A DNA stretch of 64,000 nucleotides from Hyphomonadaceae bacterium (GCA_019636095.1 JAHBYF010000010.1:1-64000), one strand, 5' to 3'. Numbered from the stretch's first letter, positions 1 to 9,030 are shown. The notes: a model not told the origin generated them from the sequence alone. Program-made: numbers and translations.

Positions 1-49
1 TGAGCCGGCGCCTACGCGATGCGGCCGCAATCGTCGCAACGAGCGAGCC

Positions 50-1513
50 CTAGCGGCGCGCTACGTCGCGGGCGCGTTCCAGAACCACGTCGGTAGCGCG
101 GCCACGGATCTCCATCCCCTGCGCGCGCTCGAACGCGCGGATGGCGTCGCGGGTGCGCGAGCCTATCACACCGTCCGCCGTGCCGGCGCTATAGCCCATG
201 CGGTTCAGCAGCCGCTGCAATTCGCGGATGCCATTGCGTTGCAGTCCATGCGGCACGCGTGGCGGCTCAGGTTGCGAAATGCCTGCGCTCTGGCGCACGC
301 GCGTGAGCAATGCCGCTGTCGGGAAACCATCGGCTGGCAAGCCCTGTGCGGTTTGGTAGTCGCGCACGGCGCGGCGGGTGCCGGAGCCGAATAAGCCGTC
401 CGGGTTGCCGGAATCGAAACCGAGACCATTCAACAGCGTCTGCAATTCAACGATCTGATCGCGGTTGAGCGAACCTGCCGAGCGTGGCCAATCGGAGACC
501 AAACCACTGCGGCTCTCGAACGCGCGCGCGAGCAAGGAAACAACGAGCGCGTAGCGATCGGAATTGTTGTAGCGGCGAATGACTCCGAAATTGTGATAAA
601 GCATCAGCGCCGGGCCATTCGCGCCAGCCGGTAGGAAGAGTTGCGCCGAGAGATTGGTCTGATCCCACGCAACGCCATCGATGCGTCGCACGCCGCGCTG
701 AGACCAATCGGCGATCGGACGCATCGTGCCGTCTGCGAGTGCATAGTCGAAGTGATCCGGCAGGCGCACTTCTTCGAACACCGGCTCGTCACGGCGCCAG
801 CCGCGATCCTGCAGGTAGTTGCCGATCGACGCGGCGACGTCGCCGCGATTGGTCCAGATGTCGCGATGTCCATCGCCGTCCCAATCGACAGCGGTGGTGA
901 GATAGACATCCGGCATGAATTGCGGCTGGCCGAGCGCACCGGCCCATGACGAGCGCAGCTGACCTTGAGAAGCCAGACCGCGTTCAACCATTTCCGCCAG
1001 CGCCAACAGGTAGCCTTCAAACTGCTCGCGGCGGCGGCCCTCATAGGCAAGCGTCGAAAGCGCCGTCTGCGCATTCCAGTTGAGATCTGCGCCGCCGTAA
1101 TTGCTCTCCAGGCCCCAGATGCCGAGGATGATACCTTGCGGCACGCCATAACGCTGCTCGATGGCATCGAGCGTCGGCTGGATTTCGCTCTTCAGCGCGC
1201 GGCCGTCGCTGATGCGGCGATCGGTGACGCGGTTGGTGACGTAATCCCAAACCGGGCTGACAAATTCCGGCTGGCGCTGGTCGAGTTCAATGACGCGGTC
1301 ATCCGGTGCGATGCCCGCTAGCAGGCGGCCGATGACGGCTGGGTCCCGGCCGCGCTGGACGGCCCGGCGGGCGAATTGATCGCGCCATTCGTCGAACGCC
1401 TGGTTTCCCGAGGTCTCGAAGGCGGGCGGTTGCGGCGACTGGGCAAGCCCCGCCGATGGTCCGCAGGCAATCGCCAGCGAGACCGCCGCGGCTAAAATCA
1501 AGGCTCGCGCCAT
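50..1513 (-). CDS. Lytic murein transglycosylase, MltB-like, with two peptidoglycan-binding domains
   Basis: Cleaves the glycan strands of peptidoglycan in the periplasm. A signal peptide is followed by a transglycosylase fold (about residues 40-340, counted from the upstream start) with the catalytic Glu in IWGLESNYGG (about residue 142) and the family motif GALGQPQFMP. Two PG_binding_1 repeats fill the C-terminus (about 355-415 and 430-490), each with the D-G-x-x-G-x-x-T-R core. An ATG at 1531 is also in frame, but the ATG at 1513 has the better ribosome-binding site (AAGGGG) and begins the hydrophobic leader directly. A Cys near the end of the leader is a weak lipobox, so it could be a lipoprotein. 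Confidence 0.92.
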   Translation of the reverse strand: MARALILAAAVSLAIACGPSAGLAQSPQPPAFETSGNQAFDEWRDQFARRAVQRGRDPAVIGRLLAGIAPDDRVIELDQRQPEFVSPVWDYVTNRVTDRRISDGRALKSEIQPTLDAIEQRYGVPQGIILGIWGLESNYGGADLNWNAQTALSTLAYEGRRREQFEGYLLALAEMVERGLASQGQLRSSWAGALGQPQFMPDVYLTTAVDWDGDGHRDIWTNRGDVAASIGNYLQDRGWRRDEPVFEEVRLPDHFDYALADGTMRPIADWSQRGVRRIDGVAWDQTNLSAQLFLPAGANGPALMLYHNFGVIRRYNNSDRYALVVSLLARAFESRSGLVSDWPRSAGSLNRDQIVELQTLLNGLGFDSGNPDGLFGSGTRRAVRDYQTAQGLPADGFPTAALLTRVRQSAGISQPEPPRVPHGLQRNGIRELQRLLNRMGYSAGTADGVIGSRTRDAIRAFERAQGMEIRGRATDVVLERARDVARR

Positions 1514-1582
1514 CAGATACCCCTTCGTCATCAGCCACCAACGCCCTTAGGGTGCGTCGGGGGCCGCATCAACGTCCCCACA

Positions 1583-1611
1583 TTGACTTACGCATGGGGG
1601 CCCCTTAGAAG
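1583..1611 (+). promoter_or_regulatory. Sigma-70 type promoter for the bL36 gene
   Basis: TTGACT (1583-1588) and TAGAAG (1606-1611) are 17 bases apart and lie about 30 bases upstream of the bL36 start codon. Spacing is ideal; the -10 box is only a moderate match. Confidence 0.5.
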
Positions 1612-1643
1612 CCCCGCTTCCTTTTCGCCCCGGAATTACGGCC

Positions 1644-1769
1644 ATGAAAGTCAAGTCGTCGCTCAAGTCGCTCAAAGCCCGCCACCGGGCTTGCCGGGTC
1701 GTGCGCCGCAAGGGCCGGGTTTATGTGATCAACAAAGTTGATCCCCGGTATAAGGCTAAGCAGGGCTGA
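1644..1769 (+). CDS. rpmJ: 50S ribosomal protein bL36
   Basis: A 41-residue very basic protein beginning [20 protein letters not shown] and ending in the family tail PRYKAKQG. This is the slightly longer alphaproteobacterial form of bL36, which lacks the four zinc-binding Cys/His of the classic form; only one Cys is left. It stands alone, with its own promoter upstream and a strong hairpin just after the stop codon, as is usual for rpmJ in this group. Confidence 0.95.
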   Translation: MKVKSSLKSLKARHRACRVVRRKGRVYVINKVDPRYKAKQG

Positions 1770-1789
1770 ATTAGGCCCCAATTGAAGCT

Positions 1790-1823
1790 CACAGGCGCCC
1801 GCGAAGCCCTCGCGGGCGCTGTG
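1790..1823 (+). terminator. Hairpin terminator after rpmJ
   Basis: A 10-bp GC-rich stem (GCGCCCGCGA with TCGCGGGCGC) extended by CACA/TGTG around a short loop, 20 bases after the rpmJ stop. The following run is AATTTCA, so there is only a weak U-tract. Confidence 0.6.
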
Positions 1824-1836
1824 AATTTCAGGTAAG

Positions 1837-2421
1837 ATGAATCCGATTCATCTCATTATGCGCCGCCGGTTCTTTATCGCTATAGCTGCCGCCTTCGCGC
1901 TCGTTGCGTGCAACGCCGGGCCGAATGCGCCGACGCGCGTCGATCCCGAGCTGGATGCGCTGTTCGAACAGCTCGCGCAGGCCGAGGACCAGCAGCAAGC
2001 CGCCCCGATCGAGCAAGCAATCTGGGCGCGGTGGGCCGACAGCGGCTCACCCACGGTGAATATTCTCCTGGAACGCGCAAACGCCGCTGAGACAGCGGGC
2101 GACGCTGAGCTGGCCGAGCGCTTCCTGGATCAGGCGTCCGATCTGGCGCCAGACTACGCCGAGACCTGGAACCGCCGCGCCAACCTCTACTACTCGACCG
2201 ACGATTATCCGGGCGCGATTGCTGCAATCCAGGAAACGCTGAAGCGCGAGCCGCGTCACTTCGGGGCGCTCGCCGGGCTGGGCTTGATCTACGAAGAGCT
2301 CGGCCAACAACGCCAGGCGCTTGAGGCTTTCCGCGCCGCGCTGGTGATCCATCCTCACTACGAAGTCGCGCTGCAAGGCGTGCGTCGTCTCGAACCGCGC
2401 GTCGACGGCCGCGAGGCATGA
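1837..2421 (+). CDS. TPR-repeat lipoprotein
   Basis: The leader ends in a clear lipobox (FALVAC), so the mature protein should be lipid-anchored at the cell envelope. The C-terminal half has two tetratricopeptide repeats (AETWNRRANLYYSTDDYPGA and the unit starting at FGALAGLGLIYEELGQQRQA), a fold for protein-protein contacts. No catalytic motif is visible. An ATG at 1858 (MRRRFF) is an equally good start and gives a more usual leader. The stop overlaps the start of the next hydrolase gene (ATGA), so the two are translationally coupled. The specific role is unknown. Confidence 0.85.
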   Translation: MNPIHLIMRRRFFIAIAAAFALVACNAGPNAPTRVDPELDALFEQLAQAEDQQQAAPIEQAIWARWADSGSPTVNILLERANAAETAGDAELAERFLDQASDLAPDYAETWNRRANLYYSTDDYPGAIAAIQETLKREPRHFGALAGLGLIYEELGQQRQALEAFRAALVIHPHYEVALQGVRRLEPRVDGREA

Positions 2422-3383
2422 TCCTCTGGCTGCTGGCGATCGCGGCTGCGATCGCGCTTGCCGCTTATCTGCTGGCAGCAAACTCACGCGCCTATGTCGC
2501 GCGGACAGCTGCGCGCTTTCCTCCGACGGGACGTTTCATCGACGCTGATGGCGTGCGGCTGCACGTGCGGGAGGCGGGACCGGAGGGCGCGCCGCGCATG
2601 CTGCTCATTCACGGTGCGAGTTCCAACTTGCTTGAGCTGTGGGGGCCGCTGGCGGAGGAATTCTCCCCGCTTCATCGCGTGATTGCCTACGACCGGCCGG
2701 GCATGGGCCATTCAGAACGCGCCAAGCGCGGTGCGCACACCATGGGCTCGCAAGCGCGGGCAGCGGCGCGCGTGTTGGAGCAAACCGGCCAAGGGCCTGC
2801 AATTCTTGTCGCGCATTCACTGGGCGCTGGCGTCGCGCTGCGGTTGGCGTTGGATCATCCGCAATTGGTCAGCGGCCTCGTGCTGATTGCGCCGGCGTGC
2901 AATCCCTATCCGTGGAAACCCGCCTGGTGGGCGCGGCTTTCGGCGACACCGATCATCGGCAATCTCTTCTGCTCGCTGATCATTCCTTGGCTCGGGCCGC
3001 CGCTGAGCCCAAGCAGCGTCGCCAACAATTTTTGGCCTGCGCCGGTGCCGGTGAACTACCTCGAAGAGGCTGGCGTGCCGATGGTGTTCAAGCCGCGCGG
3101 ATTTCGCGCCAGCGCCTTTGATGTCGTCGCGTCGAATGCAGAGTTCGGCGCGCAGCAGCCGCGCTACGGTGAGTTATTCACACCGACGATCATCATCACG
3201 GCGGAGAAAGATAAGATCGTTTCGCCCAAGCGTCATGCGCGGGCGCTGGCTGTGGATATGCCGGCTGCGGAACTCGTGATCGCGCCGGACACAGGACATA
3301 TGCCGCACAGGCTGAGGACGGATCTGATCATCGCCGCGATTCGGCGTGTCAACGAGATGACGTCAGCGACCGCGCCGGACTAG
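2418..3383 (+). CDS. Membrane-anchored alpha/beta hydrolase
   Basis: Serine hydrolase of the alpha/beta fold. A hydrophobic segment at residues 2-21 anchors or exports it. The oxyanion motif is LLIHGASSN, the nucleophile Ser134 sits in VAHSLGAG, the acid is probably the Asp of TAEKDKIV, and the catalytic His is in DTGHMPH, so the triad looks complete. The substrate cannot be told from sequence. It overlaps the upstream TPR lipoprotein gene by four bases, which suggests the two act in the same place. Confidence 0.88.
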   Translation: MILWLLAIAAAIALAAYLLAANSRAYVARTAARFPPTGRFIDADGVRLHVREAGPEGAPRMLLIHGASSNLLELWGPLAEEFSPLHRVIAYDRPGMGHSERAKRGAHTMGSQARAAARVLEQTGQGPAILVAHSLGAGVALRLALDHPQLVSGLVLIAPACNPYPWKPAWWARLSATPIIGNLFCSLIIPWLGPPLSPSSVANNFWPAPVPVNYLEEAGVPMVFKPRGFRASAFDVVASNAEFGAQQPRYGELFTPTIIITAEKDKIVSPKRHARALAVDMPAAELVIAPDTGHMPHRLRTDLIIAAIRRVNEMTSATAPD

Positions 3384-3394
3384 CCTCACTTAAC

Positions 3395-3404
3395 GATTCG
3401 ATTC
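3395..3404 (+). promoter_or_regulatory. Two abutting GANTC (CcrM-type) methylation sites
   Basis: GATTC occurs twice in tandem, ending 21 bases before the gapR start codon. GANTC is the CcrM target in Caulobacter-like bacteria, where hemimethylation of promoter sites can time transcription in the cell cycle. Whether CcrM acts here is inference. Confidence 0.4.
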
Positions 3405-3425
3405 TCGAAACGAGCAGGTGGGCAG

Positions 3426-3707
3426 ATGGCGGACTTTGGTGGAACCGACAACGTAGTCGCAACGCAATCGCTGACGCAGAGCGCGCAAGAAAAGCTGCGC
3501 CAACTGGTCGCGCGGATCGAGCGCCTTGAGGAAGAGAAGAAGTCGATCGGCGACGACATCAAGGAAAGCTACGCCGAAGCGAAGGCGACGGGCTTTGACA
3601 GCAAGGTGCTCCGCCAAGTGATCCGCTTCCGCAAGCAAGACCGCCAAGAGCGCGAAGAGCAAGAGCAGATCAAAGAGCTCTACCTGCACGCGCTGGGTGA
3701 GATCTAA
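3426..3707 (+). CDS. gapR: Nucleoid-associated protein GapR (DUF2312)
   Basis: A 93-residue protein of the DUF2312 family. In Caulobacter, GapR binds overtwisted DNA ahead of replication forks and RNA polymerase and stimulates topoisomerases. Seen here are the coiled-coil N-terminal half ([19 protein letters not shown]) and the family core [20 protein letters not shown] followed by an Arg/Lys/Glu-rich helix. Length matches the family. It is a stand-alone gene with two GANTC sites directly upstream. Confidence 0.93.
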   Translation: MADFGGTDNVVATQSLTQSAQEKLRQLVARIERLEEEKKSIGDDIKESYAEAKATGFDSKVLRQVIRFRKQDRQEREEQEQIKELYLHALGEI

Positions 3708-3731
3708 GTCTCCGCTTCAAGGCCTAAGTTC

Positions 3732-3771
3732 GTCGAAGGCCAGCACAGCGCGCGTAACGCCGCCCTTCGAC
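3732..3771. repeat. Inverted repeat GTCGAAGG / CCTTCGAC
   Basis: Perfect 8-bp arms at 3732-3739 and 3764-3771 in the gap after gapR. The right arm continues as CTTCGACAGGCTCGG, similar to an element between rpsU and marR (27312-27388), so it may be a dispersed REP-like sequence or a terminator. Confidence 0.4.
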
Positions 3772-3793
3772 AGGCTCGGGGCTCTAAGCTAAG

Positions 3794-4183
3794 ATGTCTG
3801 CGGGAGAGCAAATGCGCCGCGACGTTGATCGCAAACAGACGCGCAAGGCGCTGCGGATCATCCGCAAGCTCGCCGCCCAAGGCAGCGCGCCAGAAACGGT
3901 CGACCCTGAAACAGGCGAAGTGAAGCCGGGCGAAGGTGCGGTGGACTATTCGCAATGGGAAAATGAATTTCTCACTGAAGTCGATCAGCGGCTGGAAAAG
4001 TACGGCAGCGCCTTCGCCGATTTAAGCAAGGGCCGCAAGGACGATGCCCTCTCCACGCTTCAGACAGTCAAGCTGAAGGAGATCGCCGCCAAAGCCCGCG
4101 GCAAGAAGCGCAAGGGCCTCACCACGAAAAAGCCGCTGGGTTGGAAGCAACGCCAGCGGCCAAATCGCTCTGAAGATGAGTAA
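3794..4183 (+). CDS. Conserved hypothetical basic protein
   Basis: 129 residues, Lys/Arg-rich at both ends, with a long helical middle (NEFLTEVDQRLEKYGSAFAD) and a strongly basic tail (KARGKKRKGLTTKKPLGWKQ), which would suit nucleic-acid binding. No recognised domain, signal peptide or membrane segment. An ATG at 3812 is preceded by GGGAGAG at good spacing and may be the real start. It lies convergent to the sigma-54 regulator gene, 3 bases from its stop. Function not recognised. Confidence 0.75.
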   Translation: MSAGEQMRRDVDRKQTRKALRIIRKLAAQGSAPETVDPETGEVKPGEGAVDYSQWENEFLTEVDQRLEKYGSAFADLSKGRKDDALSTLQTVKLKEIAAKARGKKRKGLTTKKPLGWKQRQRPNRSEDE

Positions 4184-4186
4184 GAC

Positions 4187-5683
4187 TTAGCCTTCCGCGA
4201 CCGCCTTCTCTTCTAGCCCGTATTCACGGAGCTTGCGGTAGAGTGTCGAACGGCCGATGCCGAGGCGGCGCGCCACTTCAGACATATGACCGGCATAGTG
4301 GTCAATCGCCAGTTCGATCAGATCGCGCTCGATTTGCTCGAGCTGACGCAGATGACCTTCGCCATCGAACACCGCGACAGGTTGCGGCGAGACTTCGCCG
4401 GCCGCCGTCACGACCTCTTGGAAGGCGACGTTCGCGGCGGTGACGTGATGGTCGTTCGCCGGGACCGGCACTTCGAGCGGCAGCGCATCGTTTGCGGCGA
4501 CGAGCGGCTTCAGGCCAGAGATCTGCGGGAAATCCTCCGGTTCAAGAAGATCGCCCTCGCAGAGGACAACCGCCCGGAAGACGCTGTTTTCGAGTTGGCG
4601 GACATTGCCCGGCCAATCGAAGCTCATCAGCATATTCATCGTCGCGGCGGACGCGCCGCGGACGTTGCGGCCCTCTTCGGCGTTGAAGCGGGCGATGAAG
4701 CGTTGAACGAGCGTCGCCAAGTCTTCCTTACGCTCACGCAGCGGCGGCGCTTCAATGGGGAAAACGTTGAGGCGATAATAGAGATCTTCGCGGAAGGCGT
4801 TGTCGGCGACGAGCTTCGCCAGATCCTTGTTCGTCGCGCTGATGATGCGGACATCGACCTTCACCGGGCGCTTGCCGCCGACGGGGTCGACTTCGCCTTC
4901 CTGCAGCACGCGCAGCAGTTTCACCTGCATGTCGAGCGGCAGTTCGCCCACTTCGTCGAGGAAAAGTGTGCCGCCATGCGCTTCGACGAACTTGCCAGCG
5001 TGGTTGTCGGTCGCGCCCGTGAAGCTGCCCTTCATGTGGCCAAACAGAATAGACTCAACCAGGTTTTCCGGGATTGCACCACAGTTCACGGTCACAAACG
5101 GACGGCCCGCGCGCTCGGACGCGCCTTGGATGGCGCGCGCCAGCAATTCCTTGCCGACGCCGCTTTCGCCGGTGATCAGGACGGGAATGTTTGAGGCTGC
5201 CGCGCGTTTGCCCATGCGGACAACCGGCGCCATCACCGGCGCATTGGCGACCATGTCGTCAAACGACATCTGACCGGCGACGCGCTTCTTCATGCGCACG
5301 ACTTCGGTCTTCAGGTTCGACATTTCGAGCGCGTTGCGGATCGACACCATGATGCGCTCGGGCGATGCCGGCTTCACGAAGAAGTCGCTCGCGCCAGCTT
5401 GCATGGCTTGCACGACTGTGTCGATGCCGCCGGACGCAGTGAGCACGATGCACGGCAGATCGCCGCGGCGCATGCGAATTTCTTTCAAGGCCTCTTGGCC
5501 TGTCATGCCAGGCATAACCAAGTCCAAGAGCACGATATCGATGTCAGCGTGCTTCTCGACGGCTTCAACCGCTTGGGCGCCGTTCTCGGCCGCACGCGTC
5601 AGGAAACCATTGCGCTCTACAGCCGCCTGCAACAGACGGCGCTGCGCCGGATCGTCGTCAACGATCAGGATCGTCTTACCCAT
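4187..5683 (-). CDS. Sigma-54-dependent response regulator, NtrC family
   Basis: Three domains: a receiver (residues 5-125, phospho-acceptor Asp58 in VLLDLVMPG, Lys in FFVKPA), an AAA+ sigma-54 activator (about 145-385; Walker A GESGVGKE, Walker B GTLFLDEVGEL) and a Fis-type helix-turn-helix (EVARRLGIGRSTLYRKLREY). Numbering is from an in-frame TTG four codons upstream; ATG 5683 (MGKTILIVDDD) is the likelier start. The sigma-54 contact loop reads GSFTGA instead of the usual GAFTGA. No sensor kinase lies next to it, so its partner is elsewhere. Targets unknown. Confidence 0.93.
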   Translation of the reverse strand: MGKTILIVDDDPAQRRLLQAAVERNGFLTRAAENGAQAVEAVEKHADIDIVLLDLVMPGMTGQEALKEIRMRRGDLPCIVLTASGGIDTVVQAMQAGASDFFVKPASPERIMVSIRNALEMSNLKTEVVRMKKRVAGQMSFDDMVANAPVMAPVVRMGKRAAASNIPVLITGESGVGKELLARAIQGASERAGRPFVTVNCGAIPENLVESILFGHMKGSFTGATDNHAGKFVEAHGGTLFLDEVGELPLDMQVKLLRVLQEGEVDPVGGKRPVKVDVRIISATNKDLAKLVADNAFREDLYYRLNVFPIEAPPLRERKEDLATLVQRFIARFNAEEGRNVRGASAATMNMLMSFDWPGNVRQLENSVFRAVVLCEGDLLEPEDFPQISGLKPLVAANDALPLEVPVPANDHHVTAANVAFQEVVTAAGEVSPQPVAVFDGEGHLRQLEQIERDLIELAIDHYAGHMSEVARRLGIGRSTLYRKLREYGLEEKAVAEG

Positions 5684-5850
5684 ATTCACCACCAACCAAC
5701 TCGATGCGTTTCTCTGACGGAAACGCTGTTTGTTAGGGCGACCATACGGATGAGACGTTCAGGTCGCGTTAAAATGGCACACTCAAACGCGATTTTCGTA
5801 AGGCCTCGTAGTGGTTATCTAAACACCGTGTTCACCACGATCGCCCGCGC

Positions 5851-7188
5851 ATGACCGACGCCAAAGACCCAGAACGCAATCGCATCACCGCGCGTATTGG
5901 CCGTGTTGCGAGCGTCGGGGCCAATATTTCCGGCGCGGTGGCGGCGCGTGTAGCAGGCGCAGATCAACAAGCGCTTGCGCGCGCGCTACGCCAAGCTTTG
6001 GGCCGCTCCAAGGGCCCGCTGATGAAAGTAGCGCAGCTGCTTTCAACCATTCCAGATCTCCTGCCCCAGGCTTACGCGGAAGAGTTTCGCAAACTGCAAG
6101 CGCAGGCGCCGCCGATGGGCTGGCCGTTCGTGCAGCGGCGCATGCGCGCCGAGCTTGGTGAGAATTGGGAAACCAAGTTCACTGCTTTCGAACGTGAAGC
6201 TGCTGCAGCGGCCTCGCTTGGACAGGTACACCGCGCGACGGCGCATGATGGCCGGGCGCTCGCGTGCAAGCTTCAATACCCCGACATGGCGAGCGCGGTT
6301 GAGGCGGACCTGGGTCAGCTGAAGACGTTGCTGGGCTTGTTCAAGAGCATGGATGGCTCGATCGATTCCTCGGAAGCGATCCTGGAGGTCGGCGAGCGGC
6401 TGCGCGAGGAATTGGACTATGAGCGCGAGCTGAAGCAGATGCGGCTCTTCGCGCTGATGCTGGCGGATGAGCCGCGCATTCAGACGCCGGTCCCGGTGGA
6501 GGAGCTTTCCAGCAAGCGTTTACTCACCATGACGTGGCTCGAGGGCAGCGGGCTGATGCATTGGCTCGATGCGCCGCAAGAGACGCGCAATCGGATTGCC
6601 GAACTTTTGTTCAAAGCTTGGTGGGGCCCGATGACGCATTACGGCGTCATCCACGGCGATCCGCATTTGGGAAACTACGCGCTGACGGAGAACGCTGAGG
6701 GTTTGCGCCTGTTGGATTTTGGCTGCGTGCGGATTTTTCCGGCGCGGTTTTTGGAAGGCGTTGTAGGGCTATGGCGCGGCTTGAAGGCCGGCGACATGGA
6801 TCAAGTAGCCCACTCCTATGAAATTTGGGGCTTTAGGAACCTCAACACGGACTTGATCGAGGCGCTGACCATGTGGGCGCGGTTTATCTATGGGCCCCTG
6901 CTCGACGATCGTGTGCGGACGATTGCCGATGATGTGCCGCCAGCGGAGTACGGGCGGCGCGAGGCGTTTGAAGTTCGTAAGCGGCTAAAGACGCTGGGTC
7001 CCGTGCTCGTACCACGCGAGTTCGTGTTTATGGATCGCGCCGCGATCGGGCTGGGCGCGGCGTTTCTGCATCTACGCGCCGAACTCAATTTCGGGCACAT
7101 GTTTGCCGAGAGCGTGGCGGACTTTTCTCCCGAGGCGCTGGCTGACCGCCAAGCTCAAGCGACATCCACCGTCGGTCTCAGCCCATGA
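5851..7188 (+). CDS. ABC1/AarF (UbiB-like) atypical kinase
   Basis: Protein-kinase-like ATPase of the UbiB/ADCK family, linked in other organisms to ubiquinone synthesis. The ADCK-type N-terminal signature appears as KVAQ (residues 59-62; KxGQ is usual), the Ala-rich nucleotide loop as AAAAASLGQVHRA, the catalytic loop as HGDPHLGN and the metal motif as LLDFG. Length (445) fits. Unlike classic UbiB it has no obvious C-terminal membrane helices, so it is closer to the soluble AarF group. It ends 11 bases inside the convergent membrane-protein gene. Confidence 0.88.
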   Translation: MTDAKDPERNRITARIGRVASVGANISGAVAARVAGADQQALARALRQALGRSKGPLMKVAQLLSTIPDLLPQAYAEEFRKLQAQAPPMGWPFVQRRMRAELGENWETKFTAFEREAAAAASLGQVHRATAHDGRALACKLQYPDMASAVEADLGQLKTLLGLFKSMDGSIDSSEAILEVGERLREELDYERELKQMRLFALMLADEPRIQTPVPVEELSSKRLLTMTWLEGSGLMHWLDAPQETRNRIAELLFKAWWGPMTHYGVIHGDPHLGNYALTENAEGLRLLDFGCVRIFPARFLEGVVGLWRGLKAGDMDQVAHSYEIWGFRNLNTDLIEALTMWARFIYGPLLDDRVRTIADDVPPAEYGRREAFEVRKRLKTLGPVLVPREFVFMDRAAIGLGAAFLHLRAELNFGHMFAESVADFSPEALADRQAQATSTVGLSP

Positions 7189-7654
7189 GAGTGTTGGCGC
7201 CTAGGAAGCCAATGATCGCACAAATCGAAGCCGCCTCGCCCGAGAGCCGGTAGGTCGCGAGTTGATCGCCGCTCCAGCACGAGGCTAGCAACAGCATCGA
7301 TCCCATCGTCGCCGCCGGCGCGATCCAGAACTGCGGCGCAGTCATTGGGAAGAACATCCCGGCCGCGGGCCAAGCCAGGAGCGTCAGCACGACCAGTGCG
7401 GCAGCGATAGAACAACCGACGGCGCGGCGGTCGAGGGCGTCGCGAAATGTCGCTACCGCGAGGTAGGCGGCGGCGAGAAATATTGGTGCAGCGATGAAGA
7501 TGGGCCACGAGCCCGTGCGGCCAAGCGCCAGCGCTGCTCCAAAACCAGCGGCCACCCCGATCGCTGCGCCACCAATTAGCACCGCGAAACGTTCGTCGCG
7601 GCGAAAGCTAACGGCTGCGATTGTCTGTTCTGAAGCGTCGTAGGCCATGTCCAT
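7178..7654 (-). CDS. Hypothetical four-helix membrane protein
   Basis: About 158 residues with four hydrophobic segments (starting near FAVLIGGAAIG, WPIFIAAPIFL, AALVVLTLLAW and ATMGSMLLLAS) and no conserved motif I recognise. Probable inner-membrane protein. In-frame starts exist at 7657 (TTG), 7654 and 7648. Its 3' end overlaps the AarF-type gene on the opposite strand. Function unknown. Confidence 0.7.
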   Translation of the reverse strand: MDMAYDASEQTIAAVSFRRDERFAVLIGGAAIGVAAGFGAALALGRTGSWPIFIAAPIFLAAAYLAVATFRDALDRRAVGCSIAAALVVLTLLAWPAAGMFFPMTAPQFWIAPAATMGSMLLLASCWSGDQLATYRLSGEAASICAIIGFLGANTLMG

Positions 7655-7800
7655 CAACCCGTTCGGGACCTAATCCGATGAGGCAAAAACGTGGCGCGGG
7701 GGGTTTCTGTTCCTAACTTTCGGAAATGATTGCGCGCCACCTTGCGGGAGCGCGCGTGGGTGTGCGTTATTGGAAACCGCAAGGAGGGAGCGCCGACCGG

Positions 7801-9030
7801 ATGGAGCAGCACGGACTTATCACGACCCTCGTGGCCGCGATCGTGCTGGCGTTTGTCTTCGGGTTCATCGCCCAGCGTTTGAGGCTCGCGCCGATCGTCG
7901 GCTACCTCTTGGCGGGGTTTTCCGTCGGCCCTTACTCTCCCGGTTTCACCGCAAACCTCGATCTGGCGCTGCAACTCTCGGAAATTGGCGTGATCCTGCT
8001 CATGTTCGGGATCGGGCTGAAAATCTCTCTGGACGACATCTGGGCGGTGCGATGGGTGGCGGCGCCGGGCTCGCTTCTGCAAACAATTTTCGTGGCTGCC
8101 CTGGGTGCGGGCGTCGGCCTGGCGCTGAACATGCCCCTGGCTGAAGCGATGATCCTCGGTGTCGCCGTTTCGGTCGCCAGCACGATCGTCTTTCTGCGCG
8201 TGCTTGAAGATAGGCGGCTGCTCAAAACCGAGGATGGACGCATCAGCGTCTCCTGGCTGCTGGTCGAGGACATCGTCATCATTCTTGCCATCGTTATCTT
8301 GCCGGCCTTGGTGGCGGCGATGTCCGGCGAGGACGCCCAGATCTCACCATGGCGCATCGCCGAGGCGCTTGGCGTCACCATCGCCAAGATCGGCGGCTTC
8401 GTCGCCTTGATGCTGGTAGTTGGCGGGCGGTTCTTTCCGTGGCTGATCATCCAGATCGCGCACACGAAATCGCGTGAGTTGCTTTCGCTCGGCACCTTGG
8501 CGTTGGCGCTCGGCGTCGCTTTCGTCGCCTATTTCTGGTTTGACGCGAGCTTCGCTCTGGGCGCGTTCCTGGGTGGGTTGGCGCTCAACGGTTCGCGCTT
8601 TTCGCATAAGGTTGCTGAGGATTCGCTGCCGCTGCGCGACACGTTTGCCGTGCTGTTCTTCGTCGCGGTTGGCATGGTGTTCGATCCGGGCATCTTGTTG
8701 CGCCAGCCGGTTGCCGTCGCCGCTTTGGTCGGCGTGGTCATGCTCGGCAAGGCGGCGTTGGGCTATCTTCCGATGCGTGCGTTGGGCCAGTCAAAACGGA
8801 CGAGCATGCTGGTCGCGTTTGGCACCGCGCAAATTGGCGAATTCTCGTTCGTGTTGGCGGGACTTGGGCGCCAGCTCGGTGTGCTGACGCTGGAGACGTA
8901 CAATCTCATTCTCGCTGCTGCGATGATCTCAATTGCGCTCAATCCGTTTTTGATCCGGATCGTGCCTGATTTGCCGCCGGTGAAACCGTCTAAGACCGAG
9001 ACCGGCGCAGCCGAGCCCGCCTCAACGTAA
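7801..9030 (+). CDS. CPA2-family cation:proton antiporter
   Basis: Kef/YbaL-type antiporter moving Na+ or K+ against H+ in the inner membrane. About 12 hydrophobic segments follow the start MEQHGLITTLVAAIVLAFVF; the family motif for segment 2-3 is visible (APIVGYLLAGFSVGPYSPGF), as is the segment-5 region VSVASTIVFLRVLED. No C-terminal TrkA-N domain is present, so this is the short form (409 residues). ATG 7801 is chosen because AAGGAGGGAG stands just before it; a longer in-frame ORF upstream has no membrane or leader character. Confidence 0.9.
   Translation: MEQHGLITTLVAAIVLAFVFGFIAQRLRLAPIVGYLLAGFSVGPYSPGFTANLDLALQLSEIGVILLMFGIGLKISLDDIWAVRWVAAPGSLLQTIFVAALGAGVGLALNMPLAEAMILGVAVSVASTIVFLRVLEDRRLLKTEDGRISVSWLLVEDIVIILAIVILPALVAAMSGEDAQISPWRIAEALGVTIAKIGGFVALMLVVGGRFFPWLIIQIAHTKSRELLSLGTLALALGVAFVAYFWFDASFALGAFLGGLALNGSRFSHKVAEDSLPLRDTFAVLFFVAVGMVFDPGILLRQPVAVAALVGVVMLGKAALGYLPMRALGQSKRTSMLVAFGTAQIGEFSFVLAGLGRQLGVLTLETYNLILAAAMISIALNPFLIRIVPDLPPVKPSKTETGAAEPAST

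Noticed and set aside
3..53. An open plus-strand frame reaching the left edge and ending in TAG at 51-53, possibly the end of a gene outside the window.
   Set aside because: Only 16 codons are visible and the residues match nothing recognisable; it cannot be supported from this window.
4286..5194. Long plus-strand frame opposite the sigma-54 regulator.
   Set aside because: Its translation is Arg/Asp/Ala-rich without domains and mirrors the strong codon bias of the real gene on the minus strand. The same holds for 11603-12229, 26107-26769, 29601-30380 and 41377-42471.
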